This document shows positions 35,331 to 43,476 of a stretch of DNA of 64,000 nucleotides, in pieces. This stretch comes from Microcella alkaliphila. Lineage in GTDB: Bacteria > Actinomycetota > Actinomycetes > Actinomycetales > Microbacteriaceae. The notes under the pieces are model-generated. The model had not been told where the DNA came from and searched no databases. It worked only from the letters and a program-made list of their open reading frames with translations. The first letter of the stretch is position 1; every line of letters starts with the position of its first letter. Both the position numbers and the translations under genes were made by a program. The DNA is taken from the NCBI RefSeq assembly GCF_004216855.1, contig NZ_SGXT01000011.1, positions 186,001-250,000 of the forward strand, written 5' to 3'.

Positions 35331-35618
35331 ATGAAGCACAAGGCCGCATCCACCAGCGCGATCACCAGCCTCGGTGACGCTCCCGACGAGGAGCGAAAAG
35401 CGCGCATGATGAAGTACGCCACGTCGCAGGGCATCCGACTGGTGTGCATCATCGCCTGCTTCTTCACACCCGGTGTGTGGCTGTTGATACCGGCTCTCGG
35501 GGCGATCTTCCTGCCGTACTTTGCCGTCATTGCCGCAAATCAGGTCACTCGCACCGGTGGCAACCAGGTCGAGCGCCCCGGCTCCATTCTGTTGTCGGGG
35601 CAGGGCCCGCAGTCGTGA
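35331..35618 (+). CDS. DUF3099 family small membrane protein
   Basis: This 95-residue protein starts with the DUF3099-type ITSLGDAPDEERKARMMKYATSQGIR. It has two hydrophobic helices (LVCIIACFFTPGVWLLIPALGAIF and the following LPYFAVIAAN). Its function is unknown. It begins an operon with the small Cys protein and SURF1, each joined by a 4-bp GTGA overlap, which suggests a link to cytochrome oxidase assembly. TAGCAT (35316-35321) lies 9 nt before the ATG. Confidence 0.85.
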   Translation: MKHKAASTSAITSLGDAPDEERKARMMKYATSQGIRLVCIIACFFTPGVWLLIPALGAIFLPYFAVIAANQVTRTGGNQVERPGSILLSGQGPQS

Positions 35619-35872
35619 TCGGCCTCCCGGGTGAGATCTCGGGGCTGCGCTGCTCGCGAAGCGGGTGCCGCGCTGACGCGACGTGGGCCGTGAACTGGCG
35701 TAATCCCAAGATTCACGACGCGTCGCGCGTGAAGGTGTGGCTCGCCTGCGATGAGCACCGCGACTACCTGTACGACTTCGTCGACCAGCGCGGGTTTCCG
35801 GTCGCCATCACGCCGGCGGGCGTCGTGGTCGACGCCTTGCCTGACGCGGTCGGGCAGAATGACTCCCCGTGA
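35615..35872 (+). CDS. Small cysteine-containing protein in the SURF1 operon
   Basis: This 85-residue soluble protein starts at GTG 35615, overlapping the DUF3099 stop (GTGA). It carries a Cys pair CSRSGC near residue 14 and a later CDEH. That gives three Cys and one His, which could form a small zinc site. WAVNWRNPKIHDASRVKVWLACDEH is the characteristic core. I have seen similar actinobacterial proteins labelled acetone carboxylase, but nothing here supports that activity. The function is unknown. Its stop overlaps the SURF1 start. Confidence 0.8.
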   Translation: MIGLPGEISGLRCSRSGCRADATWAVNWRNPKIHDASRVKVWLACDEHRDYLYDFVDQRGFPVAITPAGVVVDALPDAVGQNDSP

Positions 35873-36702
35873 GCATCCTCCAGATCGCCCTGACGAAACG
35901 GTGGCTCGGCTATCTCGCCGTCACCGTCGTGTTCGCCGTGATCTGCTCGCTGCTGGGCGTCTGGCAGTGGAATCGCCGCGAGGAAGCGGTCGCCGCGATC
36001 GAGCGGATCGAGAACAACTACGATGCCACGCCCCGATCGCTCGACGAGGCCCTGCCTGACCGAGACTCCTTCCGCACCGACACCGAATGGCAACCGGTCG
36101 CCGTGAGCGGCGAGTATCTGCTCGAGGAGCAACTGCTCGTGCGTGCGCGACCGCGCTCGGGGCAACCCGGCTTCGACGTCATCGTGCCGTTGCGTCTCGA
36201 CGATGGCGGCCTGGTGGTTGTCAACCGCGGGTGGCTTCCGGTTGGCTCGGCTCAAGACTCACCCGACGTCGTGCCTGCCGCTCCGACGGGAAGAGTCGAC
36301 GTGGTCGGACGCATTCGCCCGAGCGAGCCCACGATCGCCGGGCGCGGCGCACCGGAGGGACAGATCGCGACAATCCATCTGCCCACGATCGCGGAAAGCC
36401 TCGGCGACGACGTCGTCGAAGGCGCCTACCTGCAGCTGGCAGAAGAATCGCCCGCACCCGCGACGAGCCCGCGGCCAGCCGTGCGCCCCGAGATCAACGA
36501 GGGACCCCACCTCAGCTACACCTTCCAGTGGTACGTCTTCGCGCTTCTCGGGTTCATCGGGTTTGGGTGGGCGATTCGGCAGGAGCGTCGCGTACTGCGA
36601 GCCGCCGAAACCGGTGAACCGGTTCCGCCCCCGAAGCGTCGCCGGGCGGGGCCGACCGATGATGAAGAGGAAGACGCGCTCCTCGACGCGGTCACCCGCT
36701 GA
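35869..36702 (+). CDS. SURF1-family cytochrome oxidase assembly protein
   Basis: This 277-residue protein has the SURF1 layout. One N-terminal transmembrane helix is followed by LGVWQWNRR. An outside domain contains GFDVIVPLRLDDGGLVVVNRGWLP, and a second helix (YTFQWYVFALLGFIGFGWAI) comes near the end with a charged cytoplasmic tail. SURF1 proteins assist heme A insertion into cytochrome aa3 oxidase; the heme A and heme O synthase genes lie 7-9 kb downstream. GTG 35869 overlaps the preceding stop. Confidence 0.92.
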   Translation: MSILQIALTKRWLGYLAVTVVFAVICSLLGVWQWNRREEAVAAIERIENNYDATPRSLDEALPDRDSFRTDTEWQPVAVSGEYLLEEQLLVRARPRSGQPGFDVIVPLRLDDGGLVVVNRGWLPVGSAQDSPDVVPAAPTGRVDVVGRIRPSEPTIAGRGAPEGQIATIHLPTIAESLGDDVVEGAYLQLAEESPAPATSPRPAVRPEINEGPHLSYTFQWYVFALLGFIGFGWAIRQERRVLRAAETGEPVPPPKRRRAGPTDDEEEDALLDAVTR

Positions 36703-36722
36703 CACGGCGAGGGTGACGCCGA

Positions 36723-38321
36723 CTACGCGAGCGAAATCAGGTCGGCGTAGTCGGCCGTCCAGAGGTCTTCGACCCCGTCAGGCATGATCAGCACGCGCTC
36801 GGGGTTCAGCGCTTCCACCGCGCCCTCGTCGTGGCTGACGAGGATCACCGCGCCGCTGTAGGTCGCCAGCGCGCCGAGGATCTCTTCCCGGCTCGCCGGG
36901 TCGAGGTTGTTGGTTGGCTCGTCGAGCAGCAGCAGGTTCGCCTTCGAGACGACCAGCATCGCGAGCGACAACCGGGTCTTCTCGCCCCCCGACAGCACGC
37001 CGGCGGGCTTCTGCACGTCGTCGCCGACGAACAGGAACGACCCGAGCACACTGCGCGCCTCGCGCTCGGTGATCGACTCGGATGCGCTCATCATGTTGGC
37101 GAGCACACTGCGGTTCACATCGAGCGTCTCGTGCTCCTGCGCGTAGTAACCCACCCGCAGGCCGTGCCCCGGTTCGAGTTCGCCCGTGTCGGGCTTATCG
37201 ACACCCGCGAGGATGCGCAATAGCGTCGTCTTCCCGGCACCGTTCAATCCGAGGATGACGACGCGTGACCCGCGGTCGACCGCCAGATCGACCGCGGTGA
37301 AGATCTCGAGCGAGCCGTAGCTCTTCGACAGGTTCTTGGCCTGCAGTGGGGTCTTGCCGACCGGCGCGGGTTCCGGGAAGCGGAGCTTGGCCACGCGGTC
37401 GACGGCGCGCACCTCGTCGAGGCCGGCGAGCATCCGTTCGGCGCGCGCGACCATCTGGTGGGCTGCCGCCGCCTTCGAAGCCTTCGCCCCGAAGCGGGCC
37501 GCCTGCAACTGCAGCGCGGTCGCCTTCTTCTCGACGTTGACGCGCTCCTTCTTGCGACGCTCTTCGTCAGCCTCGCGCTGGCGCAGGTAGTGCTTCCAAC
37601 CCATGTTGTAGATGTCGATGACCTGGCGGTTCGCGTCGAGGTAAAACACGCGATTGACGGTCTCTTCGACGAGGTGCACGTCGTGGCTGATCACGATGAC
37701 CCCGCCTGCGTAGGCCTTCAAGAAGTCGCGCAACCACACGACCGAGTCGGCGTCGAGGTGGTTGGTCGGCTCGTCGAGGATCATCGTCTCGGCCGCCGAA
37801 AACAGGATGCGCGCCAGCTCGATACGGCGGCGCTGACCGCCCGAGAGCGTCTTCAGCGGCTGGCTCAGGATGCGATCGGGCAGCGCGAGGTTGCTCGCGA
37901 TCGCGGCGGCCTCGGCCTCGGCGGCGTACCCTCCGAGCGACTGGAACTGGTCGGTGAGGCGGCTGTACCGGCGCATCGCGCGGTCGGCGATCGTCGGGTC
38001 GTCGCTCGCCATCTCGTGGCTCGCCGTGGTCATGTCGGCCACGATCGTGCCGAGGCCACGGGCGTCAAGGATGCGCGTGCGGGCTAACTGCTCGGGGTCA
38101 CCGGCGCGCGGGTCCTGCGGCAGGTAGCCGATTTCACCGGAGCGGGTGATCGTGCCCCCAGTCGGCAGCGCCTCCCCCGCCAGAGCCTTCGTGAGTGTCG
38201 TCTTGCCCGCACCATTGCGGCCGACGAGTCCGATCTTGTCGCCCGCCGCGACCCGGAAGGCGACGTTCTCCATCAGCAGGCGTGCGCCGACCCGAATCTC
38301 GAGGCCTTGCACAGCGAGCAC
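36723..38321 (-). CDS. ABC-F family ATP-binding protein
   Basis: This 532-residue protein has two ABC ATPase domains and no membrane part. The first Walker A is GRNGAGKT (34-41) with LSGGQRRRIELA and MILDEPTNHLD. The second is GLNGAGKT with LSGGEKTRLSLA and LLLLDEPTNNLD. The linker between them is highly charged (ADEERRKKERVNVEKK), the P-site tRNA interaction motif region. ABC-F proteins act on the ribosome as translation factors or in antibiotic resistance; this full-length form fits an EttA/Uup-like factor. The start is GTG 38321. Confidence 0.92.
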   Translation of the reverse strand: MLAVQGLEIRVGARLLMENVAFRVAAGDKIGLVGRNGAGKTTLTKALAGEALPTGGTITRSGEIGYLPQDPRAGDPEQLARTRILDARGLGTIVADMTTASHEMASDDPTIADRAMRRYSRLTDQFQSLGGYAAEAEAAAIASNLALPDRILSQPLKTLSGGQRRRIELARILFSAAETMILDEPTNHLDADSVVWLRDFLKAYAGGVIVISHDVHLVEETVNRVFYLDANRQVIDIYNMGWKHYLRQREADEERRKKERVNVEKKATALQLQAARFGAKASKAAAAHQMVARAERMLAGLDEVRAVDRVAKLRFPEPAPVGKTPLQAKNLSKSYGSLEIFTAVDLAVDRGSRVVILGLNGAGKTTLLRILAGVDKPDTGELEPGHGLRVGYYAQEHETLDVNRSVLANMMSASESITEREARSVLGSFLFVGDDVQKPAGVLSGGEKTRLSLAMLVVSKANLLLLDEPTNNLDPASREEILGALATYSGAVILVSHDEGAVEALNPERVLIMPDGVEDLWTADYADLISLA

Positions 38322-38379
38322 AGCGATTGTCCGATTCTTTCGTGGGGTTCGATAGGGCCGCTCCGTGGGGCCAGCGGGA

Positions 38380-38411
38380 TAGTCTACGGGGGTTGGCGCT
38401 TAGCGCCGACC
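38380..38411 (+). promoter_or_regulatory. bioY promoter with an operator-like palindrome
   Basis: TAGTCT (38380-38385) fits a -10 box. Five bases downstream, where transcription should start, lies the near-perfect palindrome GGTTGGCGCT-T-AGCGCCGACC (38391-38411, 9 of 10 pairs). Its position suggests a repressor site controlling bioY by biotin. It does not match the BioQ or BioR motifs that I know. Confidence 0.55.
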
Positions 38412-38448
38412 GCCACCTGCCGACTCCCGACCCCACCCGAGGAGCCCC

Positions 38449-39057
38449 ATGACCAGCCTCTCCCTCGCGGCCCCGCGCCCCGTCCTTGTCGATCGCGTCC
38501 TCCCCCGCGGAATCGTTGCCGATGTCGCGGCGATCAGCACGGGCGTCGCGCTCACCGCTGTTCTCGCCCAGGTCGCCGTGCCTCTGTGGCCGGTTCCGGT
38601 CACCGGCCAAACGCTCGCCGTCCTTCTCGTCGGCGCATCGCTCGGTGCGGCCCGCGGGTCCATTGCCATGGCTCTGTACGCCCTCGTTGGCGGCCTGGGC
38701 CTGCCGGTGTTCAGCGACGCCAGCGCGGGGTGGACCATCATCGCCGGCCCGACGGGTGGTTACATTCTCGGCTTCATCCTCGCTGCCGCCATCGTCGGCT
38801 GGGCAGCCGAGCGTGAGTGGGATCGCGGCTGGCTCAAGCCCGCCGTTACCTTCATCGGCGGGTCGCTGGTCGTCTTTGCCGTAGGGCTCCCGTGGCTCGC
38901 CATGTCGCTCGGACAGCTGGGGCTGCCGAACGACCTCCAGAGTGTGCTCATCGGCGGCTTCTACCCGTTCATCATCGGTGGCCTCATCAAGGCGGCGATT
39001 GCCGCGGCCGTCCTGCCCCTGGCGTGGAAGGCCGTCGAAAAGCGCCGCAACGCCTAG
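38449..39057 (+). CDS. bioY: Biotin transporter BioY
   Basis: This 202-residue membrane protein has about six transmembrane helices and the BioY signatures VPLWPVPVTGQTLAVLLVGASLG and AGPTGGYILGFILAA. BioY is the substrate-capture component of the biotin ECF transporter. No ATPase/EcfT gene (bioM/bioN) follows, so it works alone or shares a module encoded elsewhere. GGAG lies 4 bp before ATG 38449. A strong terminator (39075-39108) ends the transcript. Confidence 0.92.
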   Translation: MTSLSLAAPRPVLVDRVLPRGIVADVAAISTGVALTAVLAQVAVPLWPVPVTGQTLAVLLVGASLGAARGSIAMALYALVGGLGLPVFSDASAGWTIIAGPTGGYILGFILAAAIVGWAAEREWDRGWLKPAVTFIGGSLVVFAVGLPWLAMSLGQLGLPNDLQSVLIGGFYPFIIGGLIKAAIAAAVLPLAWKAVEKRRNA

Positions 39058-39074
39058 CGCATCCTCATCACACG

Positions 39075-39108
39075 CGAAGGCCCCGCCGAGTGATCGGCGG
39101 GGCCTTCG
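39075..39108. terminator. Bidirectional hairpin terminator between bioY and the SUF operon
   Basis: A perfect 15-bp stem (CGAAGGCCCCGCCGA, 39075-39089, with its complement 39094-39108) encloses a 4-nt loop. It lies between convergent bioY and the DUF59 gene. Confidence 0.92.
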
Positions 39109-39124
39109 TCGTGCGTGCGTCGCG

Positions 39125-39454
39125 TCAGATGCTGAATCCGAGCGCGCGCATCATGTCGCGGCCGTCGTCGGTGATGCGTTCGGGGCCCCACGGCGGCATC
39201 CACACCCAGTTGATGCGGAACTGCTTCACGATGCCGTCGAGCGAATTGGCGACCGACTCTTCGATGACGTCGGTGAGCGGGCACCCCGCGCTCGTCAACG
39301 TCATCGACAGGATCAACGCGTCTGCTTCGTCATCCCAGGCGAGGTCGTAGACCAGGCCCAGGTCGACGATGTTGACGCCAAGCTCAGGGTCAACAACGTT
39401 CTTCAGGCCCTCTTCAACCTCGTCGAACAGGGCGGGTTCGAGTGCGGTAGGCAT
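39125..39454 (-). CDS. sufT: SufT/MIP18-family (DUF59) iron-sulfur assembly factor
   Basis: This 109-residue DUF59 protein has VVDPELGVNIVDLGLVYDL and the conserved Cys in LTSAGCPLTDVIEE. Members help mature iron-sulfur proteins. It is the last gene of the leftward suf operon, 9 bp after sufC. The C-terminal WMPPWGPERITDDGRDMMRALGF is typical of the actinobacterial form. Confidence 0.92.
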   Translation of the reverse strand: MPTALEPALFDEVEEGLKNVVDPELGVNIVDLGLVYDLAWDDEADALILSMTLTSAGCPLTDVIEESVANSLDGIVKQFRINWVWMPPWGPERITDDGRDMMRALGFSI

Positions 39455-39463
39455 GGCGGAAGT

Positions 39464-40222
39464 CTACGCCGTCGCCGCCGCGTAGCGGTCGTAGCCCTCG
39501 TTTTCGAGGCGCTCGGCAAGCTCGGGGCCACCCTGCTCGGCGATCTGCCCGTCGACGAAGACGTGCACGAAGTCGGGCGTGATGTAACGAAGGATGCGCG
39601 TGTAGTGCGTGATGAGCAGGACACCGAGGTTGTTCGACTCCTTGGCCCGGTTCACGCCCTCCGAGACGATCTTGAGCGCGTCGACGTCGAGCCCCGAGTC
39701 CGTCTCGTCAAGAACGGCGAACTTGGGCTTGAGTAGCTCGAGCTGCACGATCTCGTGACGCTTCTTCTCACCGCCGGAGAAGCCCTCGTTGACGTTGCGC
39801 TCGGCGAACGTCTGGTCCATCCGCAGTGCCTCCATCGAGCCGCGGAGGTCCTTGATCCAGGTGCGAACGGGCGGAGCCTCGCCGTCGAGGGCGGTCTTCG
39901 CGGTGCGCAGGAAGTTCGAGACGGTGACGCCGGGAATCTCGACCGGGTACTGCATGGCGAGGAAGAGTCCCGCCTTGGCCCGCTCGTCGACGCTCATCTC
40001 GAGCACGTCGTCGCCGTCGAGCTCGATCGAGCCCGAGTCGACCGTGTAACGCGGGTGGCCGGCGATCGTGTAGGCGAGGGTCGACTTGCCCGACCCGTTC
40101 GGGCCCATGACGGCGTGGATTTCGCCCTGGTTGATGGTGAGGTTCACACCGCGCAGGATCGGCTTGGAGCCCTGATCGGTCTCGATGCTGACGTGCAGGT
40201 CCTTGATGGTCAACGTAGCCAT
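39464..40222 (-). CDS. sufC: Fe-S cluster assembly ATPase SufC
   Basis: This 252-residue ABC-type ATPase has Walker A MGPNGSGKSTL, FSGGEKKRHEIVQLELL and Walker B FAVLDETDSGLDVD. The Glu-Thr-Asp after Walker B is typical of SufC. It powers the SufBCD scaffold in the cytoplasm. ATG 40222 is chosen over an upstream in-frame start. It follows the Rieske ferredoxin gene by 69 bp. Confidence 0.95.
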   Translation of the reverse strand: MATLTIKDLHVSIETDQGSKPILRGVNLTINQGEIHAVMGPNGSGKSTLAYTIAGHPRYTVDSGSIELDGDDVLEMSVDERAKAGLFLAMQYPVEIPGVTVSNFLRTAKTALDGEAPPVRTWIKDLRGSMEALRMDQTFAERNVNEGFSGGEKKRHEIVQLELLKPKFAVLDETDSGLDVDALKIVSEGVNRAKESNNLGVLLITHYTRILRYITPDFVHVFVDGQIAEQGGPELAERLENEGYDRYAAATA

Positions 40223-40291
40223 GGTTCTCAACTCTTCTTTCGGTTCGTGGGGCCCTCTGGCGGGCGCAGATCGGGATGCGGCGGGGCCGGC

Positions 40292-40618
40292 TTAGGGGGT
40301 GATGATCGCGTCAGGGTCGACGTACACGTCGCCGCCGTCGACGGTGACCGTGTACACCGGGACCGGCTCGTACGCCGGAAAATTGAGGGGCTTGCCGGTC
40401 GACAGCTCGAACTTCGACCCGTGCGCCCAGCACTCAAGCGTGGAGTCCTCGACGAACCCTTCACTCAGTGAGATGTCGCCGTGAGTGCACGTATCTCCGA
40501 TGGCGTGCACCGCACCGGACGAGTCCTTCACGACGGCGATCGGCTTACCGTCGAGCACGACCTTCATCGCGGTCGCGACGCCGAGTTCTGATTCGGCGCA
40601 GACACGCTGTGCAGACAT
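40292..40618 (-). CDS. Rieske-type ferredoxin within the SUF operon
   Basis: This 108-residue protein has a complete Rieske [2Fe-2S] site: CTHGD (Cys-x-His) and CWAHGS (Cys-x-x-His). It resembles ferredoxin subunits of non-heme iron oxygenases, but no oxygenase gene is present. It lies between sufD and sufC with its start overlapping the sufD stop (TGATG). An electron-transfer role in cluster assembly is therefore likely, as inference. Confidence 0.92.
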   Translation of the reverse strand: MSAQRVCAESELGVATAMKVVLDGKPIAVVKDSSGAVHAIGDTCTHGDISLSEGFVEDSTLECWAHGSKFELSTGKPLNFPAYEPVPVYTVTVDGGDVYVDPDAIITP

Positions 40619-41799
40619 CAGATGCTCTCCACGGCTTCGAGTTCACGCTCCACGGCGGCGATGAGACGCTGCTCGAGCGACTCTTGACCGATCTTCTGAA
40701 CAATTTCGAGCAGGAAGCCGAGCACGACCAGGCGGCGGGATTCGCTCTCGCTGATGCCGCGCGACCGCAGGTAGAACAGCTGCTCGTCGTCGAACCGGCC
40801 GGTGGCGCTGGCGTGGCCGGCACCGGCGATATCGCCCGTCTCGATCTCGAGGTTCGGAATCGAGTCGGCGCGCGTGCCGTCGCTGAGCACGAGGTTGCGG
40901 TTCGCCTCGTACGAGTCGGTTCCGGTTGCATCCCGTCCGATCAGCACGTCGCCGATCCACACGGTGCGGGCACCGGCACCGTTCAGTGCGCCCTTATAGA
41001 GCACGTCGCTGACCGTGTGCGGAGCGATGTGGTGCACGAACACCTGCTGCTCGAGGTGCTGGCCGGCGTCGCTGAAGTACAGGCCGTACAGGTTGCCGGT
41101 GGCACCCTCACCCGCGAGAGCCGCCGACGGGTTGACCCGCACGATCGAGCCGCCGAGCGAGACAACCACGTGCTTGAGGGTGGCGCTCTTGTCGACGCGT
41201 GCGAACTGCGCCGACAGGTGAACGCTCTCGTCGTCCCACTCTTGCAGGCTGACGACCGTCAGGTTGGCCCCGTCTTCGACGACAATCTCGACGTTCTCGC
41301 TGAGGCGAGCGCTACCGCGGTTGTCGATGACGACGATTCCGCGGGCGTTCGGCTTCGCCACGATGACGGTGTGGGATGCGCGCGGTGCGTGATCGGGTCC
41401 GGTGCGGTCGATCGTCACCTCCACGCGCTCCTCGGCGGTCAGCGTGACGACGAGGGCCTTCTCGGTGCGGGCCCACGCGTTGGCGGACGCGCGGTCTTCC
41501 GGCGTTCCTGCGGCGCCGATGCGGGCATCCTCGGGGCCCACCCACTCGGCGTTGACGCCGGCGGCCTCCGAAACGGTCGTGGCGATCGGCGAGCCGTCGA
41601 GCTCGCCGTCGATGAGGTCGCGGACCCGGTCGACCGGGGTCAGCTTCCAGTCGACCTCGCGCCCCGTGACGGCGGGAAACGCCGAGGGGTCGGTCGAGCG
41701 GAAGCGCTGGGACCGCGTCTGAACGGGGACGGGCGATCCGGGCCCATGCGGGTGGGCCGCAGCGCCGGGGACGGTCGGTGCGGTATTCGTGGCGGACAT
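40618..41799 (-). CDS. sufD: Fe-S cluster assembly protein SufD
   Basis: This 393-residue SufBD-family protein has the beta-helix core (NLTVVSLQEWDDESVHLSAQFARV and following) and the C-terminal signature GRFDDEQLFYLRSRGISESESRRLVV. The N-terminal part is Pro/Ala-rich, as expected for the less conserved SufD. It forms the SufBCD scaffold with its neighbours. It starts at ATG 41799, 35 bp after sufB. Confidence 0.94.
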   Translation of the reverse strand: MSATNTAPTVPGAAAHPHGPGSPVPVQTRSQRFRSTDPSAFPAVTGREVDWKLTPVDRVRDLIDGELDGSPIATTVSEAAGVNAEWVGPEDARIGAAGTPEDRASANAWARTEKALVVTLTAEERVEVTIDRTGPDHAPRASHTVIVAKPNARGIVVIDNRGSARLSENVEIVVEDGANLTVVSLQEWDDESVHLSAQFARVDKSATLKHVVVSLGGSIVRVNPSAALAGEGATGNLYGLYFSDAGQHLEQQVFVHHIAPHTVSDVLYKGALNGAGARTVWIGDVLIGRDATGTDSYEANRNLVLSDGTRADSIPNLEIETGDIAGAGHASATGRFDDEQLFYLRSRGISESESRRLVVLGFLLEIVQKIGQESLEQRLIAAVERELEAVESI

Positions 41800-41834
41800 T
41801 TAGCCGACAGGTCCTTTCGACGTTGAGGAGAAGG

Positions 41835-43253
41835 TCATCCGACGCTGCCTTCCATGCTCATCTCGATGAGCTTGTTGAGTTCAAGCGCGTACTCCATGGG
41901 CAACTCGCGCGCGATGGGCTCGATGAACCCGCGCACGATCATGGCCATGGCTTCGTCTTCGGGCAACCCGCGCGACTGCAGGTAGAACAGCTGCTCCTCG
42001 CTCACCCGCGACACCGTTGCCTCGTGCCCGAGCTGCACGTCGTCGACGCGAATGTCGATCGCCGGGTAGGTGTCAGAGCGCGAGATGGTGTCAACCAGCA
42101 GCGCGTCGCAACGCACGGTATTGGCCGAGTGGTGAGCGTTCTGGTCGACGCGGACCTCGCCTCGGTATCCGGCACGGCCGCCGCCACGAGCGATCGACTT
42201 CGACACGATGGACGACGTCGTGTGCGGCGCCATGTGAATCATCTTGGCGCCCGCGTCCTGGTGCTGGCCGGGGCCGGCAAAAGCGACCGAGAGCGTCTCG
42301 CCTTTGGCGCGCTCGCCCATGAGGAAGATCGACGGATACTTCATCGTGACCTTCGAGCCGATGTTGCCGTCGACCCATTCCATCGTGCCGCCCTCTTGGG
42401 CAACCGCGCGCTTGGTGACGAGGTTGTAGACGTTGTTCGACCAGTTCTGAATTGTCGTGTAGCGAACGCGCGCGTTCTTCTTGACGATGATCTCAACGAC
42501 GGCCGAGTGCAGCGAGTCACTCTTGTAGATGGGGGCCGTGCAGCCTTCGATGTAGTGCACGTACGAGCCCTCGTCCGCGATGATCAGCGTGCGCTCGAAC
42601 TGGCCCATGTTCTCGGTGTTGATGCGGAAGTAGGCCTGCAGCGGAATCTCGACGTGAACGCCCGGGGGCACGTAGACGAAGGAGCCACCCGACCACACGG
42701 CCGTGTTCAGCGCCGCGAACTTATTGTCGCCTGCGGGAATGACGGTGCCGAAGTACTCCTCGAAGAACTCGGGGTGCTCGCGCAAGGCCGTGTCGGTGTC
42801 CATGAAGATGACACCCTGGGCCTCCAGGTCTTCACGGATCTGGTGGTAGACGACCTCCGACTCGTACTGCGCGGCAACACCCGCGACGAGGCGCTGGCGC
42901 TCGGCCTCGGGGATACCCAAACGCTCGTACGTGTTCTTGATGTCGTCGGGGAGCTCTTCCCAACTCGTCGCTTGCTTCTCGGTGGTGCGGACGAAGTACT
43001 TGATGTTGTCGAAGTCGATGCCCGACAGGTCGCTGCCCCACGTGGGCATCGGCTTGCGCTGGAACAGCTTGTAGCCCTTCAGGCGCTGCTCGAGCATCCA
43101 TGCCGGCTCGTTCTTCTTCTGCGAGATGTCGGTGACAACCTCTTCGTTGATGCCGCGGCGAGCGGAGGCGCCGGCTGCGTCGCTGTCGGACCAGCCGAAC
43201 TCATATTTACCGAGCCCTTCCAGTTCGGGGCGGTCGATGAGCACGTCAGACAT
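41835..43253 (-). CDS. sufB: Fe-S cluster assembly protein SufB
   Basis: This 472-residue protein has the SufB signatures [31 protein letters not shown] (conserved Cys), [19 protein letters not shown] and [13 protein letters not shown]. SufB is the scaffold on which Fe-S clusters form. ATG 43253 is used; an in-frame start nine codons upstream is less likely. It is the first gene of the operon sufB-sufD-ferredoxin-sufC-sufT. The regulator SufR, the desulfurase SufS and SufU are not in the window. Confidence 0.95.
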   Translation of the reverse strand: MSDVLIDRPELEGLGKYEFGWSDSDAAGASARRGINEEVVTDISQKKNEPAWMLEQRLKGYKLFQRKPMPTWGSDLSGIDFDNIKYFVRTTEKQATSWEELPDDIKNTYERLGIPEAERQRLVAGVAAQYESEVVYHQIREDLEAQGVIFMDTDTALREHPEFFEEYFGTVIPAGDNKFAALNTAVWSGGSFVYVPPGVHVEIPLQAYFRINTENMGQFERTLIIADEGSYVHYIEGCTAPIYKSDSLHSAVVEIIVKKNARVRYTTIQNWSNNVYNLVTKRAVAQEGGTMEWVDGNIGSKVTMKYPSIFLMGERAKGETLSVAFAGPGQHQDAGAKMIHMAPHTTSSIVSKSIARGGGRAGYRGEVRVDQNAHHSANTVRCDALLVDTISRSDTYPAIDIRVDDVQLGHEATVSRVSEEQLFYLQSRGLPEDEAMAMIVRGFIEPIARELPMEYALELNKLIEMSMEGSVG

Positions 43254-43347
43254 GTCGCGTTCCTCTCTGTCGCCTGACAAAACCGAGCCGGCCTGCCAGG
43301 CATTCCCGCGACCGGCGGGGCCGGGCGCGTTCGGGGCTGATGCTCAA

Positions 43348-43371
43348 GGAGCCCCACGTACACTGGGCTCC
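43348..43371. promoter_or_regulatory. Inverted repeat around a -10 in the sufB/ctaA intergenic region
   Basis: GGAGCCC (43348-43354) and GGGCTCC (43365-43371) flank TACACT (43359-43364), a good -10 for the rightward ctaA gene. The dyad could be an operator in the 223-bp divergent region. No regulator gene is adjacent. I see no clear leftward promoter for sufB. Confidence 0.4.
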
Positions 43372-43476
43372 AGGCGGGTCGGCGCCCGCGCAGTGCCGCG
43401 GAGACGCCCGCAATCAACACTGATGGTGAGCGCTGAAAGTCTACCGCGCTCCCGCTGAGAACGAGGGGTGCACGCT

